Source: Colocasia esculenta | Lineage: Eukaryota; Streptophyta; Magnoliopsida; Alismatales; Araceae | Assembly (NCBI GenBank): GCA_014218235.1 | Contig: CM024757.1 | Span: 144,411,371 to 144,475,370 of the forward strand | Direction of reading: 5' to 3' | DNA: 64,000 nt | Shown: positions 22,250-34,695 of the stretch, one piece after another | Layout: each line of letters begins with the position of its first letter | Position numbering within the stretch: the first letter of the stretch is position 1 | Made by a program: the position numbers and the translations under genes | Notes under the pieces: generated by a model | What the model was told of the DNA's origin: nothing | The model's database searches: none | What the model saw: the letters and a program-made list of their open reading frames with translations, nothing else

Positions 22250-22936
22250 GAACTCTGGTGAGGTGCTCCCAGAGTTCTTCTCTGTTGGTTCTAGTGGAGG
22301 TGAGGTTTCCCCAGAACTGTGTTGTGCTCATTTTTGGTTGTTGCGGCATTGCCCTCTGGGTTGAGGTGCATCGCTTGGCTGCTGTGTTCTGGTGGTGTTT
22401 CTCAGAACTATTTGTTGTTGTCCTAGTAAGGTTCCTCTCCCTCTGGGATTGTTTCTGTGCTTGTTGAAGTCTTCCGCTGTGTTGCCTCCTTGGGTTGAGG
22501 TCTCTATTTTTTGGTTGGTTGTTGTTGCGTTGCCCTCTAGATTGAGGTGCATTGCTTGGTTGCCCTGTGTTCTGGTGATGTTTCCCAGAACCATTGGCTG
22601 TTGTCCTGGTGAGGGTTGCTCTCAGGACTGTTCCGGGCTTGTTTCTGCCGGTTGTTGTGCTACCTCAGGGTTGAGGTATGTTGTTGTTGGGTTGGTTGGT
22701 GCGTTCTGGTGGGTTTTCCCAGAACGGCGCCTTGGTGGTTCTGGTGGAGGTTCTCTCAGAACCAGTTGTGTTGCTTTCGCTGGCTGTTGTGTTCTCTCTG
22801 AGGTGGCCGTGCCTGTGGTGAGACGGTGTTTCTCACGTGGTTGCTCGGTGTCTCTCGTGGTGACACCTGGTTGTTCCTTCCCGACCTCGTGGAGGTCTGT
22901 GATGTTGGTGCTTGTGTCGTGAGACTCTTGTCTCAC
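22250..22936. repeat. Array of short inverted repeats with differing, matched stems
   Basis: At least eight units are visible: GAACTCTGG 22250-22258 with CCAGAGTTC 22269-22277; GTTCTG 22386-22391 with CAGAAC 22403-22408; GTTCTGG 22569-22575 with CCAGAAC 22585-22591; CGTTCTGG 22702-22709 with CCAGAACG 22719-22726; TGGTTCTG 22736-22743 with CAGAACCA 22757-22764; GTGAGA 22818-22823 with TCTCAC 22831-22836; GACCTC 22883-22888 with GAGGTC 22892-22897; and GTGAGA 22919-22924 with TCTCAC 22931-22936. Loops in most units resemble tggtgaggttt. Confidence 0.85.
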
Positions 22937-23416
22937 ATGGTTGCTCCGGTGTTTCTGTGAGCTTCTTGTCTCGGTGTGTGTATGCTGAGGGTTTGCTTCT
23001 GCATTGTGTTTGACTCCACTGGTTCTGCGGGAGTTGTGTCTGGCCCGACCCTAGTTGTGAGTCGGGGCATTGCTCTGTTCCGCTGCTTTGTAGCTCTCTG
23101 CAGTAGGTGTTTTCCCGCTTTACTGCTTTGTAGAGTAGTTTTGCTTCCACTTTGTTGGAGTTCTTGCTGCTCTGGCTGGTAAGGGACTGGTTATCCCTAC
23201 TGAGTCTTGTTCGCGAGGCTCACCCCCTACTCTCTTCAGGTAGGGACTCACTGTCGTAGGAGTTCGTTGTCGGATGGTCGTGGTGGCGGCTTGTTCACCG
23301 TGCGTTGCCAGCAGTGTGAGTTGTGAGCATGAGCGCTTGTACCGTGAGTTGAGAGTGGCCTTTTTGCAAGTCCTCGGAGTATGCCCCTTAAGGACTGCAC
23401 CTTTCTTTCTGTACCT

Positions 23417-23603
23417 GTACTTTTATTTGGGACATGTTGTACATAATTTCTTGATTAAATGTACGAACTTTCTTGTTATAGTTATTTGAATTCATTGCTT
23501 ATCTCACTGGACTAAATTCTAACCCTTCCGAGTCTTCGGATCTGTGGGTGGCGGCGTGACCTTCGGGGTCCCTGGCGGGGGTCTGGGAGGTCGGGTCATT
23601 ACA
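23417..23603. repeat. Right terminal inverted repeat
   Basis: This is the partner of 21612-21797. The adjacent host LTR resumes with gggatgacccgacgcg. Confidence 0.9.
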
Positions 23604-25394
23604 GGGATGACCCGACGCGATTCAAGGATGAACGCGGCCACCAAGGTGGACGCGATTTAGCTTCTTCACCGAACTCAAGTATCGACTGTACACATTGTTA
23701 TGAAGTGCGTTCACTATGTCGGACGCATATTTAAAGGCTTACCCGAGGACTGTTTAACATGGTATTGAGTTCATCGTTTGCATGTCTTAGTTCTGGTCAT
23801 TTCATGAGGTTTGTTTAATGGCTTAAAAACAATTAACCCATTGAAAAATCTATAACTACATGAATGTTATTCCAATTGCTCTTTAAATGATATGACCCAT
23901 TCATGCAACTAGTGGATTGTTCATCTTATTGTTCTAGCTTGTTAAAATGATAATTATTATCTTAAAATATTGCAAACAATGGTTAGTTAAAGTGTATACT
24001 TTCATCTCAAGATATCTTGTCAAGTGCTTTCCGCAAGTTTGCAACCGATGAATTGTGGATTGAGACACGTGTTCACTACACACTTGCACATCTAGGCAGC
24101 CTTTCTTGGGGACTTGGAAGCTCTCTATCGGTCATTCCGTATCGGTAGGCTAGCAACCTTTTCTCTAAGACCTCCGTAAATCTCTGTACTTCGTGGATTC
24201 CCTCATGGAGACCGAGTTAGTTGTACCATTGTAGTTCCCTAGAGATAGCGTGCACTTTCTCTCTTCTCTTGTTCTCGTGAGTGTGATTTAAGAACTAGAC
24301 TTAAGCTATTAATGTAAAAGAGTGAATAAAAGTATAAATTGCATCGTTATGCTGCCGAAAGTATCTCTTGACTATTGTATCATGAAATCATGTTCACATT
24401 ACTTATTACTTGTTCTCATCATCATCATGAACATGACATTACACATGCTTACATCTTGAAACTCTTATTGGCCATTAATGACTGTGGGTATCAACATTTA
24501 AAATGAAATGAGATACTGACCGGCACGGAGAGTGTCTAAGGGCTCCAGTCTAGCCTCAATGACAGAGAGTCATAAATATACTGTTAACCATGGGGTATAA
24601 TGATTACTGGCGTTGCATCTATGCTGGGAGTACTTGCATGTTGAATGCTAGATACAACAACCACATACACGGGTTCTTGGTGTACATTAGTGTCTTCGTG
24701 CATGATTACTATTACATGATCGTGCTCGTGCGTGCTTGCTTGCTTGTGTGATATGGCCATCCTGTATTTATTGCAATTCATGTGATATCTTGCGTGCTTG
24801 TTACATGCCTCATTATTGATAATCTCTTGCTCGTTATATTGTTCTAGATCTTGCTCTATCATGATCACTCTACCTAGTACTTGCATATCATGACAATCGT
24901 GCTTACCTAGTTCTAAATTGCTAATCACTTATATCATTGCCCGCACATTGAGATACAAATCTTACTGGGCTAGTTTGCTCATTCCCTACTTTTTACCATT
25001 CTAGGTGACTATGAAATTCAAGAAGAGGAGCAAGTCGAGGATGGGAATGCATCCGAGTGATGAGCATCCCAACACTTCAGTCTATCTATAGTTAGTTTGT
25101 CTGGAGTGTTAGATTCATGTAGTAGGTAGTGAGGAATAAATGTACCTTTCCTTTTATTGAGTCTTAGTCCTATTATCCAATAGTTAAAGAGTTGTATTAA
25201 TTACCTTTGATACAATGACATGAGATTTGAATACAATTTCAATTGAGTTCAATATTTGGGCTCTATTCTGGTGTTGTGTTCGTATACACTTAGTGCGTGC
25301 TAGCTAGAGGCTTATTTGCCGACTGTTCACGTCTCGGAATATCGACTCGAATTATCTGAATTAATATCCGTTGCGTAATTCTCGGGACGTGACA

Positions 25395-25691
25395 GGAGAA
25401 ATGTAACAGAGCAGAGGGCTAGTGCTGGAATGGAAGTGCAATGTAGGTGTATCGAGTTTTGGAATGCTGCGATAAATGCAGGGATGGGTTCGGTGGACTC
25501 GCAAATCTCAATCGTCTGATGAAATGGCAATCCACTGCAATGATGAACATCATGCGGCTGAAAAAAATTGGTATTCTCAACGATGGGACGTCCATCAAAT
25601 CACGTCCGTTCGTCTGGCGCTTTTCCGCCAACATTGCTTCCACGATATGCACTTCTGCCAAGGTAACCCACAGTAGCTCATCTCCTCACAC
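25395..25691 (+). other. Sequence upstream of the MULE transposase remnant; nature unknown
   Basis: This stretch lies between the outer gypsy LTR and the MULE N-terminal region. Frames are open on both strands (for example 25447-25704 plus and 25419-25661 minus) but I recognise no domain. It could be the 5' region of the MULE or host DNA. A MULE terminal inverted repeat is not seen. Confidence 0.4.
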
Positions 25692-26711
25692 ATGCTATTT
25701 ATAGACACTACGCGCCACATTTCAATGAAAAGAAGTCTTTCCTTCACCTTCCTCTGCGTTGCAATAGAACAGCTCCCTGCAAGATGTGCATTTGGAGATC
25801 AAAGTTTCGTTCTTTTCATAGGGAAGGACATAGAATTGGCATCTATACATGCTAGAGTTTCAGAAAGGTTGGGTATAAGCATGCAGGAAAACATGCTGAT
25901 GTATCTTCTTCCCATTGATGTCCACGTTGAACAAATGATGCATGATGATAGAGATGTCCAAGCTATGTTTGATCTTCACAAGTGTCAAGGCACATCATTC
26001 ATAAATCTACAAATTCAAGTGGTGGACTTTCGTTGCCTCAGTACACATGCTAGTCGCCAGTCAGGTGATCCGCCACAACTTGTAATGGGAGGCAATAGCA
26101 TATGTACAACTACTGACAGGTACATACTCCCATGCATCATTCTCATGCATTCTTGAATAGCCTACATGTTATCCCATGCATCATGTATGTATGTACAATT
26201 TTTACAGAAGTACTTCAAACACGTATGGCGCTTCTTTGGAAACCACAGAACCGTCCCAATTACCTAGAAGTAGTCTGGAATTGTACAACGACCGAACAAA
26301 TGGATCGGAAGGTCAAGTACCAGTCTTGACGCAATATTGTCTAGGTAGAATACATTCCGTAGGACAAGTCTTCATAAGCAAAGAGCAATTGTAGCTGGAA
26401 TTGTCAAATTATGTGATCACACGAGGATTTAATTAGAAATATTTGAAGAACGACTCTGTACGCTTAATTGTACGGTGCAATGTAGATGTTTTCTCATGGC
26501 GCCTTCATGCGTCCGTCATTCGTCAAGGTCCAAAATTTGCAATCAAGACTAAGAACAACATACACATCTGTGGGTGTGACATTATGAGCGAACGACATCC
26601 TAGGACATCTAAGAAGTGGCTTGCAAATGCTATGAAGGGGTAACTTCTTGATAAACCCACTTATAGAGCAAGTGAAATGATGAGAGACATATGTCAGGAT
26701 TACGGTATCTC
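25692..26711 (+). pseudogene. MULE (MuDR-like) transposase, N-terminal part
   Basis: The first coding piece, with a likely start at MKRSLSFTFLC, is a MULE N-terminal domain ending in a DDRDVQAMF stretch. A GT..AG intron at 26120-26207 precedes a short exon. The next recognisable part is the MuDR DNA-binding zinc region (VGQVFISKEQL, then RLIVRCNVDVFSWRLHASV). In-frame stops at 26392-26394, 26434-26436 and 26641-26643 inactivate it. The last exon reads PTYRASEMMRDI and QDYGIS and is cut by the large-LTR gypsy element. It resumes without loss at 55119. This is a DNA transposase, nuclear in function. Confidence 0.85.
26707..26711. repeat. 5-bp target site duplication of the large-LTR gypsy element (atctc; partner at 55114-55118)
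   Basis: Both copies are identical. Removing the element and one copy restores a continuous MULE reading frame (DYGIS then IPYHQ), an independent check on the boundaries. Confidence 0.95.
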
Positions 26712-29700
26712 TATAACGACCCTCCTCATACTGGTACGATTATACCAATCCCCATCGATACAAAGAACATCGTCACAGTGGGATAATAACCCAACACTAG
26801 CCGATAGGTTGATATGTACATGAATACAAATGAGTACAGTGGAAATAAAATGAATAACTCAACTTTAATCCATCACCATCACACATTCCACAGTCTATAT
26901 ATCAAAAGGAAATGACAATGTCCATCTTATTACAAATATAAAAGAGCTACATTGTCCAAAATATTGTCCATGCAATTAACATTATTCATGCTATGAAAGG
27001 GAAAAATGTAACTACTAAGTGCTCCCCAAAAGCTACTCCTCCAAGATAACGTCCTTCGCTAAGCCTTCCTCCAAAATGGGAACACCTGTGTCACCTGTAC
27101 GCCAAAATAAGAGTGAGTCTAAAAGACCCAGCAAGCAAACCAAAGACTCAACATCACACATATCACACACATGCTAAGCTATCAAACAATAACGAAATAC
27201 ATACTATCATTTAACTATAACAATTACATGGAACATACTCTTAACTATTAACACATATTTAAATCACCTAGATATGCTTAGGACTATTACATGTTTATTC
27301 TAATTCATGGATACTAATATATACTTATACATGTTTCTACACCTATTAGGTAGCATGATTCATCCATTCAAATATCATCCATTTCATGGTACACTTCTAC
27401 GAACTAGAGCATAGATTTAAGCATAAAGTAATGAACAACCTAGTATGATAACTATTCACTTTTCACATGCACTTTTCATACTTAATTGCACATTTTATTT
27501 GCTGTTTTAATATAAATTAAACTTAATCACATGGAATTAGATTTATTCACATATAATTTTATTCATTTAGCAATTCTACATGTTCATCTTTTACGTTGCA
27601 TAATTCACATGTCGACATATGTATATTTGCATACACTATTATATGAAAATAAATAAACTACGTGACATGATACTAAGCATGATATTGCATTTGAAGTATT
27701 AATACATGAAAGTATAAACGTACGCACTATTATATTGGTTTCACATGAAATCAAATTCCCATTCATATTCATTCTCCCTTACATATCTTTTCACACATTT
27801 TCACATTGTTTATTCTTGCACTTTCACTTATTACATGTCATATCATTTGTACTCATTGCGTGCCACATTCACACTTTACTTTACACTTTAATTCATATTA
27901 TATCGCTTAATTTTCCTTGACACATAGTTCTAACCACCTACTAGAGGACGCACACACTCATATCAAATAACACATAGCTCATCTCATAGCACATCTCATC
28001 ACAACTCATAATCACATACCCGCCACCTAGCAATGTAGTGGCGAATCTTGGTAACTGCGCAGACCGAGAGAAGCCCTCTCCACCCTATCTAGTGGTACTT
28101 GTCCACCTCCAGGTTTTCATCCTAATGCCCATTAGGATATACTTTTCACAACGTTGAGCCTTCCATAGGGACTTTTCTATGGTATAGCTCTCGAACCTCT
28201 AGGGTAGCAGTGTCAATCTCGGCCCAATTATTGCAAATTCACTTTATCACATTTTCTCACATTATTTGCATATTTCACATATATTATTTAATCACTTTAC
28301 ATGCATTATTAATTAACAATTTCACATTCCTCAATTAACCTAACACGATACTACTGTTTGCAGTAATAAATCAACTCATAATTCAGTCCTAGACTTGTTG
28401 TTAATTACTATATTACACAAGATTAGATTTAACATATCAAATATGAATAATTCCCGTGGTTTAACGAATAACTACACTTGCTGTCATGAAATCAGTTCCA
28501 AATTTTTATCACAGGTTATTAACAGCAAACAAATCACATATACAAATTTTCCATATTTTTTGAACGGTAAATCAAATTTTTGTAATTAATACAGAATTCA
28601 GGCATATTACTCAAAAATTTACTTAATTAGATTTCACAGTAAAACAGTGGTATCTAATAGTTTCAAAACATGAGAACAATCATCATACCAACATGGAAAA
28701 TTTATAAAACCCTAGCATGCACTGGATCGAATTAATCAGTAAATATCATGGTCATTTCATGCTCACTATCCAGTTACAGGAATTTTAATAATTAGGACTA
28801 ATTACATAAATTCATTTTACCCTCATGATACAACCTATTGATTATTTCTGACTTCACATAAAATTTGCAGCTTGTACATATACCCGAAAATCAAATAAAC
28901 AACTTAAAAAGATCAAACAGTGCAATTTCAGGACACTGAAGAACTTGACTACAAGAGATGTGGCCACCAACTATCAACTACACCATCCCTGGCTGCCAAC
29001 ACAGGAAACTAAAACCGGCCAAAACACGGGCGTTACCAAAACTGGACCGGCCTGTACACGAAGAACTTGGCGTCCACATCATGTGGCGCCAACATGGGGT
29101 TGGCGTCCACACAGTATGCCGCCCACAGACTGGTTGGCGTCCATCGATTTGGATGCCAACCTGGCCTGCCAGTCAGCGGCAACAGATCCTACCGCCAACA
29201 GTGTACTTCGGCCAGAACACAGTCATGCACTAAAATAAATGCACAATACACCACAACAATTTAATATGTGCAAAATAATTATACATACCCTCACCATATA
29301 AACTACATGCATTACATAATATTTATTTAAATATAACTTACACTAATCTTAATTAAAGATAATATGCATAAATAACATACATATATGCATATATATATAC
29401 ACACTACATGATTACATGCATTATGCATGAGCATATAAATACAATGTGCTCATCATTAGTTAGATACTACTTGCACATTATTATTCAAGTACCCTATACA
29501 TCATAAACAATTTATCATGCTTAAAAGTAGATAGATATCATTTTAACAAGATTAACATATGTATGTATACATATACATATCATGGTTACATACAACATTC
29601 ATGGAATAATTAAATATAATAGGAATATCAATAATTAAATAATACATGCTCATTTAAATATATTGCATGCACGGAAATAAACTCACAATTTCTTATAAGA

Positions 29701-30485
29701 TGTATGATAATAACTTCTTACTATATGTACATCATATACAATATGCATGAAATTAATACATGTAACATGTATAATAATTAGATAAAGCATACACATCAAA
29801 TATATATATATATATATATACGTGTACGAAAATAACTCACATTTACTTACAACGTATATAGCAATACTTACCTATCACATGCACAATGCCATTTAAGTAC
29901 TATACATATACTATAAACAACTTAATGTACATAGAATTAGATAGTTAGATATCACATGCATAAGATAACATACATATATACATATGTACATCGTATAATT
30001 ACATACAATATCCATGGAATAAGTAATATGATATACATATCAATAGTTAGATAATATATGCATGGTATCCTTAAGATGCAATATGCAATAAGTTAACTAA
30101 GAAAATCTATACAACAAAATTATTTCTTGCATACGCACACTTAAGTTGACATATGTATAAGTATATATATATACTCACGTATACAACATATTTATATACA
30201 TTATGTATGAAATAGATAAATACAACATGCACATCAATAATTAGATTAAACATGCACAATATTACTCAAGTATAATATGCCTAGGATTTTAGTAAACATA
30301 ATATGCACAAAAATTAACTAAATGCCTATTCTCACATAAAATAACATATATATATATATATATACATGCATATGTTCATGAGGAATATAGAAATTGTAAT
30401 ATGCACAATTGAATATACATGCTATATACACAACAAGTAATTACACATGCACAATATAAAATAAAATAAAATTTAGGGTATCACA
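26712..30485 (-). repeat. 3' LTR of the large-LTR gypsy element
   Basis: It starts TATAACGACCC (TG has become TA) and ends GGGTATCACA. Relative to the other LTR it lacks about 515 bp at about 29005, the part present at about 33547-34062. It contains a TTGGCGTCCA inverted-repeat cluster (29069-29159) and a long AT-rich tract of catatatac words (29240-30480), including (AT)n runs near 29800 and 30345. No supported gene lies in it. Confidence 0.92.
29069..29159. repeat. TTGGCGTCCA inverted-repeat cluster (LTR copy A)
   Basis: TTGGCGTCCA at 29134-29143 faces TGGATGCCAA at 29150-29159 across loop tcgatt, with one mismatch. The other LTR has the perfect form at 34185-34210. A second imperfect pair with loop catcatg lies just upstream. 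Confidence 0.85.
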
Positions 30486-31078
30486 CTCTCCCCCCCACTT
30501 GAAAAAGATCTTCGTCCTCGAAGATCGAATCGAGTACCTGTGGTGACGTCGCCGAGGTCATCTCCGGCCAATACATACTTCCTGGTTGGTGCTTGTTGCT
30601 CTGCTACTTGCTCCATTATTTCCATTGATGAAACATCTCGTGGAATAAACTTCGTCTTCGGGTTCGGGCACTCTCTAAGCCGATGATCCTTGCTGCCACA
30701 TCTAAGACATCTTCCTTCCTTTCGCCAACATGAGTTCCCGCCATGATGCTTCCCGCAATGTATGCACTCGGGCTTCTCGTTGCCTGGTACCACAGTTGAT
30801 TGCTGACCTTCCATGAGTTTCTTCATCTTCCTATCTTGTCGTTGGGATGGTTCTGGTACTCCTTCCTTATGAGCTTCCTTCTCTTCTTGGTATGGTTCCA
30901 CTCTACTCTCTTGCCTGCTTGCCATGCTAAGAACCTCTTCCAAACTACGGGGGTCATACTCTAAAAGCCTAGTTCTCAACGATGGTTTGAGCCCCTTCAC
31001 GAATTTCTTTAACTTGTGACTCTGCTCATACCTCCTAGACTGAGCACTACGTCTACCACGGCCAGCCATATCCTGCAA
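30473..31078 (-). CDS. gag: Shortened gag with two CCHC-type zinc knuckles
   Basis: This 201-codon frame starts MAGRGRRSAQSRRYEQ four codons in, then passes straight into HKLKKFVKGLKPSLR, which normally lies late in the gag domain. The central capsid portion therefore appears deleted in frame. A basic Glu/Lys linker is followed by knuckles CIHCGKHHGGNSC and CLRCGSKDHRLREC. It ends a few codons into the 3' LTR, with no protease after it. The frame is free of stops, so a short RNA-binding protein could be made, but expression is unknown. Tekay-like affiliation is inferred from the knuckle pair. Confidence 0.82.
   Translation of the reverse strand: MQDMAGRGRRSAQSRRYEQSHKLKKFVKGLKPSLRTRLLEYDPRSLEEVLSMASRQESRVEPYQEEKEAHKEGVPEPSQRQDRKMKKLMEGQQSTVVPGNEKPECIHCGKHHGGNSCWRKEGRCLRCGSKDHRLRECPNPKTKFIPRDVSSMEIMEQVAEQQAPTRKYVLAGDDLGDVTTGTRFDLRGRRSFSSGGESVIP
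30486..30498 (-). other. Polypurine tract of the large-LTR gypsy element
   Basis: On the minus strand this is GTGGGGGGGAGAG, adjoining the TGTGATACCC start of the LTR. Confidence 0.88.
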
Positions 31079-31238
31079 AATAATTAATTTAGTTAGAATC
31101 TAAGTTACTAAATTCTAACTATTTTTCCTTAACTATCTTCCATTCATTATTAGCAACTTCTACATATATGGACAATTTTCTATAAAGACTTTGCAATATT
31201 GTGAAGATGATGGTTTATCCATGTACAATCTCAACCTT

Positions 31239-31252
31239 GGGCTCCAATACCA
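31239..31252 (-). other. Primer binding site of the large-LTR gypsy element
   Basis: The minus strand reads TGGTATTGGAGCCC four bases from the LTR end. It resembles the initiator tRNA-Met PBS with one or two changes. Confidence 0.8.
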
Positions 31253-34118
31253 TCTCTGTAACGACCCACCTCATACCGGTATGATTATACCAATCCCCAT
31301 CGGTACAAAGAACTTCGTCATAGTGGGATAATAACCCAACACTAGCCGATAGATTGATATGTACATGAATACAAATGAGTACACTGAAAATAAAATGAAT
31401 AACTCAACTTTAATCCATCACCATCACACATTCCACAGTCTATATATCAAAAGGAAATGACAATGTCCATTTTATTACAAATATAAAAGAGCTACATTGT
31501 CCAAAATATTGTCCATGCAATTAACATTATTCATGCTATGAAAGGGAAAAATATAACTACTAAGTGCTCCCCAAAAGCTACTCCTCCAATAACGTCTTTC
31601 GCTATGCCTTCCTCCAAAATGGGAACACCTGTCTCACCTGTACGCCGAAGCAAGAGTGAATCTAAAAGACCCAGCAAGCAAACCAAAGACTCAACATCAC
31701 ACATATCACACACATGCTAAGCTATCAAATAATAACGAAATACATACTATCATTTAACTATAACAATTACATGGAACATATTCTTAACTATTAACACATT
31801 TAAATCACCTAGATATGCTTAGGACTATTACATGTTTATTCTAATTCATGGATACTAATATATACCTATACATATTTTCTACACCTAACAGGTAACATGA
31901 TTCATCCATTCAAATATCATCCATTTCATGGTACACTTCTATGAACTAGAGCATAGATTTAAACATAAAGTAATGAACAACCTAGCATGATAACTGTTCA
32001 CTTTTCACATATACTTTTCATATTTAATTGCACATTTTATTTGCTTTTTTAATATAAATTAAACTTAATCACATGGAATTAGATTTATTCACATATAATC
32101 TTATTCATTTAGCAATTCTACATGTTTATCTTTTACGTTGCATAATTCACATGTCGACATTTGTATATTCACATACACTATTATATGAAAATAAATAAAC
32201 TACGTTACATGATACTAAGCATGATATTGCATTTGAAGTATTAATACATGAAAGTATAAATGTATGCACTATTATATTGGTTTCACATGAAATCAAATTC
32301 TCATTCATATTCATTCTCCCTTACATATCTTTTCACACATTTTCACATTGTTTATTCTTGCACTTTCACTTATTACATGTCATATCATTTGTACTCATCG
32401 CGTGCCACATTCACACTTTACTTTACACTTTATTCATATTATATCGCTTAATTTGCCTTCACACATAGTCCTAACCACCTACTAGAGGACGCACGCACTC
32501 ATATCATATAGCACATAGCTCATCTCATAGCACATCTCATCACAACTCATAATCACATACTTGCCACCTAGGCAATGTAGTGGCGAATCTTGGTAATTGC
32601 GCAGACCGGGAGAAACCCTCTCCACCATATCTAGTGGTACTTGTCCACCTCCAGGTTTTCATCCTAATGCCCATTAGTATATACTTTTCACAATGTTGAG
32701 CCTTCCATAGGGACTTTTCTATGGTACAACTCTCGAACCTCTAGGGTAGCAGTGTCAATCTCGGCCCAATTATTGCACATTCACTTTATCACATTTTCTC
32801 ACATTATTCGCATATTTCACATATATTATTTAATCACTTTACATGAATTATTTAACAATTTCACATTCCTTAATTAACCTAACATGATACTACTATTTGC
32901 AGTAATAAATCAACTCATAATTCAGTCCTAGACTTGCTGTTAATTACTGAATTACATAAGATTAGATTTAACATATCAAATATGAATAATTCTCATGGTT
33001 TAACGAATAACTACACTTGCTGTCATCAAATCAGTTCCCAATTTTTATCACATGTTATTAACAGTAAACATATCACATATACAATTTTTTCATATTTTTC
33101 GAATGGTAAATCAAATTTTTGTAATTAATACAGAATTTAGGCATATTACTCAAGAAATTCACTTAATTAGATTTCACAGTAAAATAGTGGTATCTAATAG
33201 TTTCAAAACATGAGAACAATCATCATACTAACATGGAAAATTTATAAAACCCTAACATGCACTGGATATAATTAATCAATAAATATCATGGTCATTTCAT
33301 GCTCACTATCCAGTTACAGGAATTTTAATAACTAGGACTAATTACAGAAATTCATTTTACCCTCATGATACGACCTATTGATTGTTTCTGACCTCACAAA
33401 AAATTTGCAGCATGTACATATACCCGAAAATCAAATAAACAGCTTAAAAAGATCAAATAGTGTAATTTTAGGACACTGAAGAACTTGACTACAAGAGATG
33501 TGGCCACCTACTGTCAACTGCACCATCCCTGGCTGCCAACACAGGAACTTGACTGCAGCAGATGATGCTGCCAACTTCCTCCCAGCAGACTACATAGATA
33601 GCACACGCATACAAGGGGAAATTGGAGGTTCCAGGACTCGAGGAAAAATCCAGAAAAATCCTAAGACTTAAGGGAACACGTGTAAGGTTGAGATCTATGT
33701 TTTACTTGCCTCTAATAAAATCCTAAAAGATCAAGATTCGTCGGTGAAGCGCTCCTCGGCCCTGCCAAGAAGGTGCTCAAAATCTCCTTAGATCTGGTTC
33801 TCCTGTTGATGCAGATGGTTCCTCGGAGTAGGGACCGCTTCTCCCATGTGTAGATTATCTCCCAATCATTGTAGATCTCCAGAACAACCTTCCAATCGCT
33901 GGATCTAGCCCTCCAAAGAATAGTTTTTCTCCACTATGGGTGCTAGGGTTTCACAAGAGCAAAATACTTAATCTGACTGAACGAAGGTGTTCTTATAGGG
34001 TTGAGTAGGTTGTTCCGCAATAGGGTAGGTTCCCTACGGTTAATCAAGACTTTCCTAAACAAAAACCGGCCAAAACGCGGGCATTACCAAAACTGGACTG
34101 GCCTGCACATAGGGAACT

Positions 34119-34210
34119 TGGCGTCCACATCATGTGGCGCCAACATGGGGTTGGCGTCCACACAGTATGCCACCCACAGACTGGTTGGCGTCCATCGATT
34201 TGGACGCCAA
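34119..34210. repeat. TTGGCGTCCA inverted-repeat cluster (LTR copy B)
   Basis: A perfect 10-bp stem is formed by TTGGCGTCCA 34185-34194 and TGGACGCCAA 34201-34210 with loop tcgatt. Upstream, TTGGCGTCCA near 34119 faces TGGCGCCAA near 34136 with one bulged base. Confidence 0.88.
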
Positions 34211-34695
34211 CCTGGCCTGCCAGTCAGCGGCAGCAGATCCTGCCGCCAACAGTGTACTTCAGCCAGAACACAGTCATGCACTAAAATAAATGCACATTAC
34301 ACCACAACAATTTAATATGTGCAAAATAATTATACATACCCTCACCATATAAACTACATGCATTACATAATATTTATTTAAATATAACTTACACTAATCT
34401 TAATTAAAGATAATATGCATAAATAACATACATATATGCATATATATATATATACACACTACATGGTTACATGCATTATGCATGAGCATATAAATACAAT
34501 GTGCTCATCATTAGTTACATACTACATGCACATTATTATTCAAGTACCCTATACATCATAAACAATTTATCATGCTTAAAAGTAGATAGATATCATTTTA
34601 ACAAGATTAACATATGTATGTATACATATACATATCATGGTTACATACAACATTCATGGAATAATTACATATAATAGGCATATCAATAATTAAAT

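Larger units (their letters stand above)
21612..23603. mobile_element. Foldback/TIR element with 186-bp terminal inverted repeats and GT-rich interior
   Basis: The ends are near-perfect inverted repeats (21612-21797 and 23417-23603), starting TGTAATGACCCGACC and ending GGTCGGGTCATTACA. The interior is strongly T+G-rich on the plus strand and is built from short inverted repeats. No transposase is visible. Open frames of up to about 176 codons exist on both strands but look compositional. The TGTAA...TTACA tips recall gypsy LTR tips. I cannot find a clear target duplication: the left flank is catgat and the right flank is gggatga. It may be a foldback element, a non-autonomous DNA transposon or a rearranged LTR pair. 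Confidence 0.75.
1..25394 (+). mobile_element. Gag-only Ty3/gypsy element (Tekay-like), interrupted by other elements; left end outside window
   Basis: The visible parts are a gag 3' end (1-282), about 170 bp of untranslated internal sequence up to 454, the continuation from 19914, a polypurine tract (20051-20062) and a 3' LTR (20063-25394). No protease, RT or integrase lies between gag and the polypurine tract once the nested copia element is removed, so this is probably a non-autonomous gag-only derivative. The two closely spaced CCHC knuckles resemble Tekay/Del-type chromovirus gag. The 5' LTR and left target duplication lie beyond the window, so the insertion cannot be closed. The right flank begins ggaga at 25395. 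Confidence 0.75.
20063..25394 (+). repeat. 3' LTR of the outer gypsy element, with a 2-kb insertion
   Basis: It starts TGTAGCACCCCGA and ends TCGGGACGTGACA, which are near-inverted complements as expected for LTR tips. Without the insert at 21612-23603 it is about 3.3 kb. A second copy is not in the window. A TATA-like string (tatatactctcc near 20699) precedes a cluster of GACGCGATTC motifs (21382-21540 and 23608-23660). No frame in it is conserved. Confidence 0.8.

Noticed and set aside
22035..22936. Frames of 70-176 codons on both strands inside the TIR element
   Set aside because: Strong GT bias and repeated hairpin units remove stop codons. The peptides are repeats of the motif, with no conserved domain.
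21606..23610. Target site duplication for the TIR element (atga or gat)
   Set aside because: Candidate words require asymmetric ends of the element. No match fits the symmetrical TGTAA...TTACA ends.
24584..24928. Minus-strand 114-codon frame in the outer gypsy LTR
   Set aside because: It lies inside an LTR, has no known domain and shows His/Met-rich low-information sequence.
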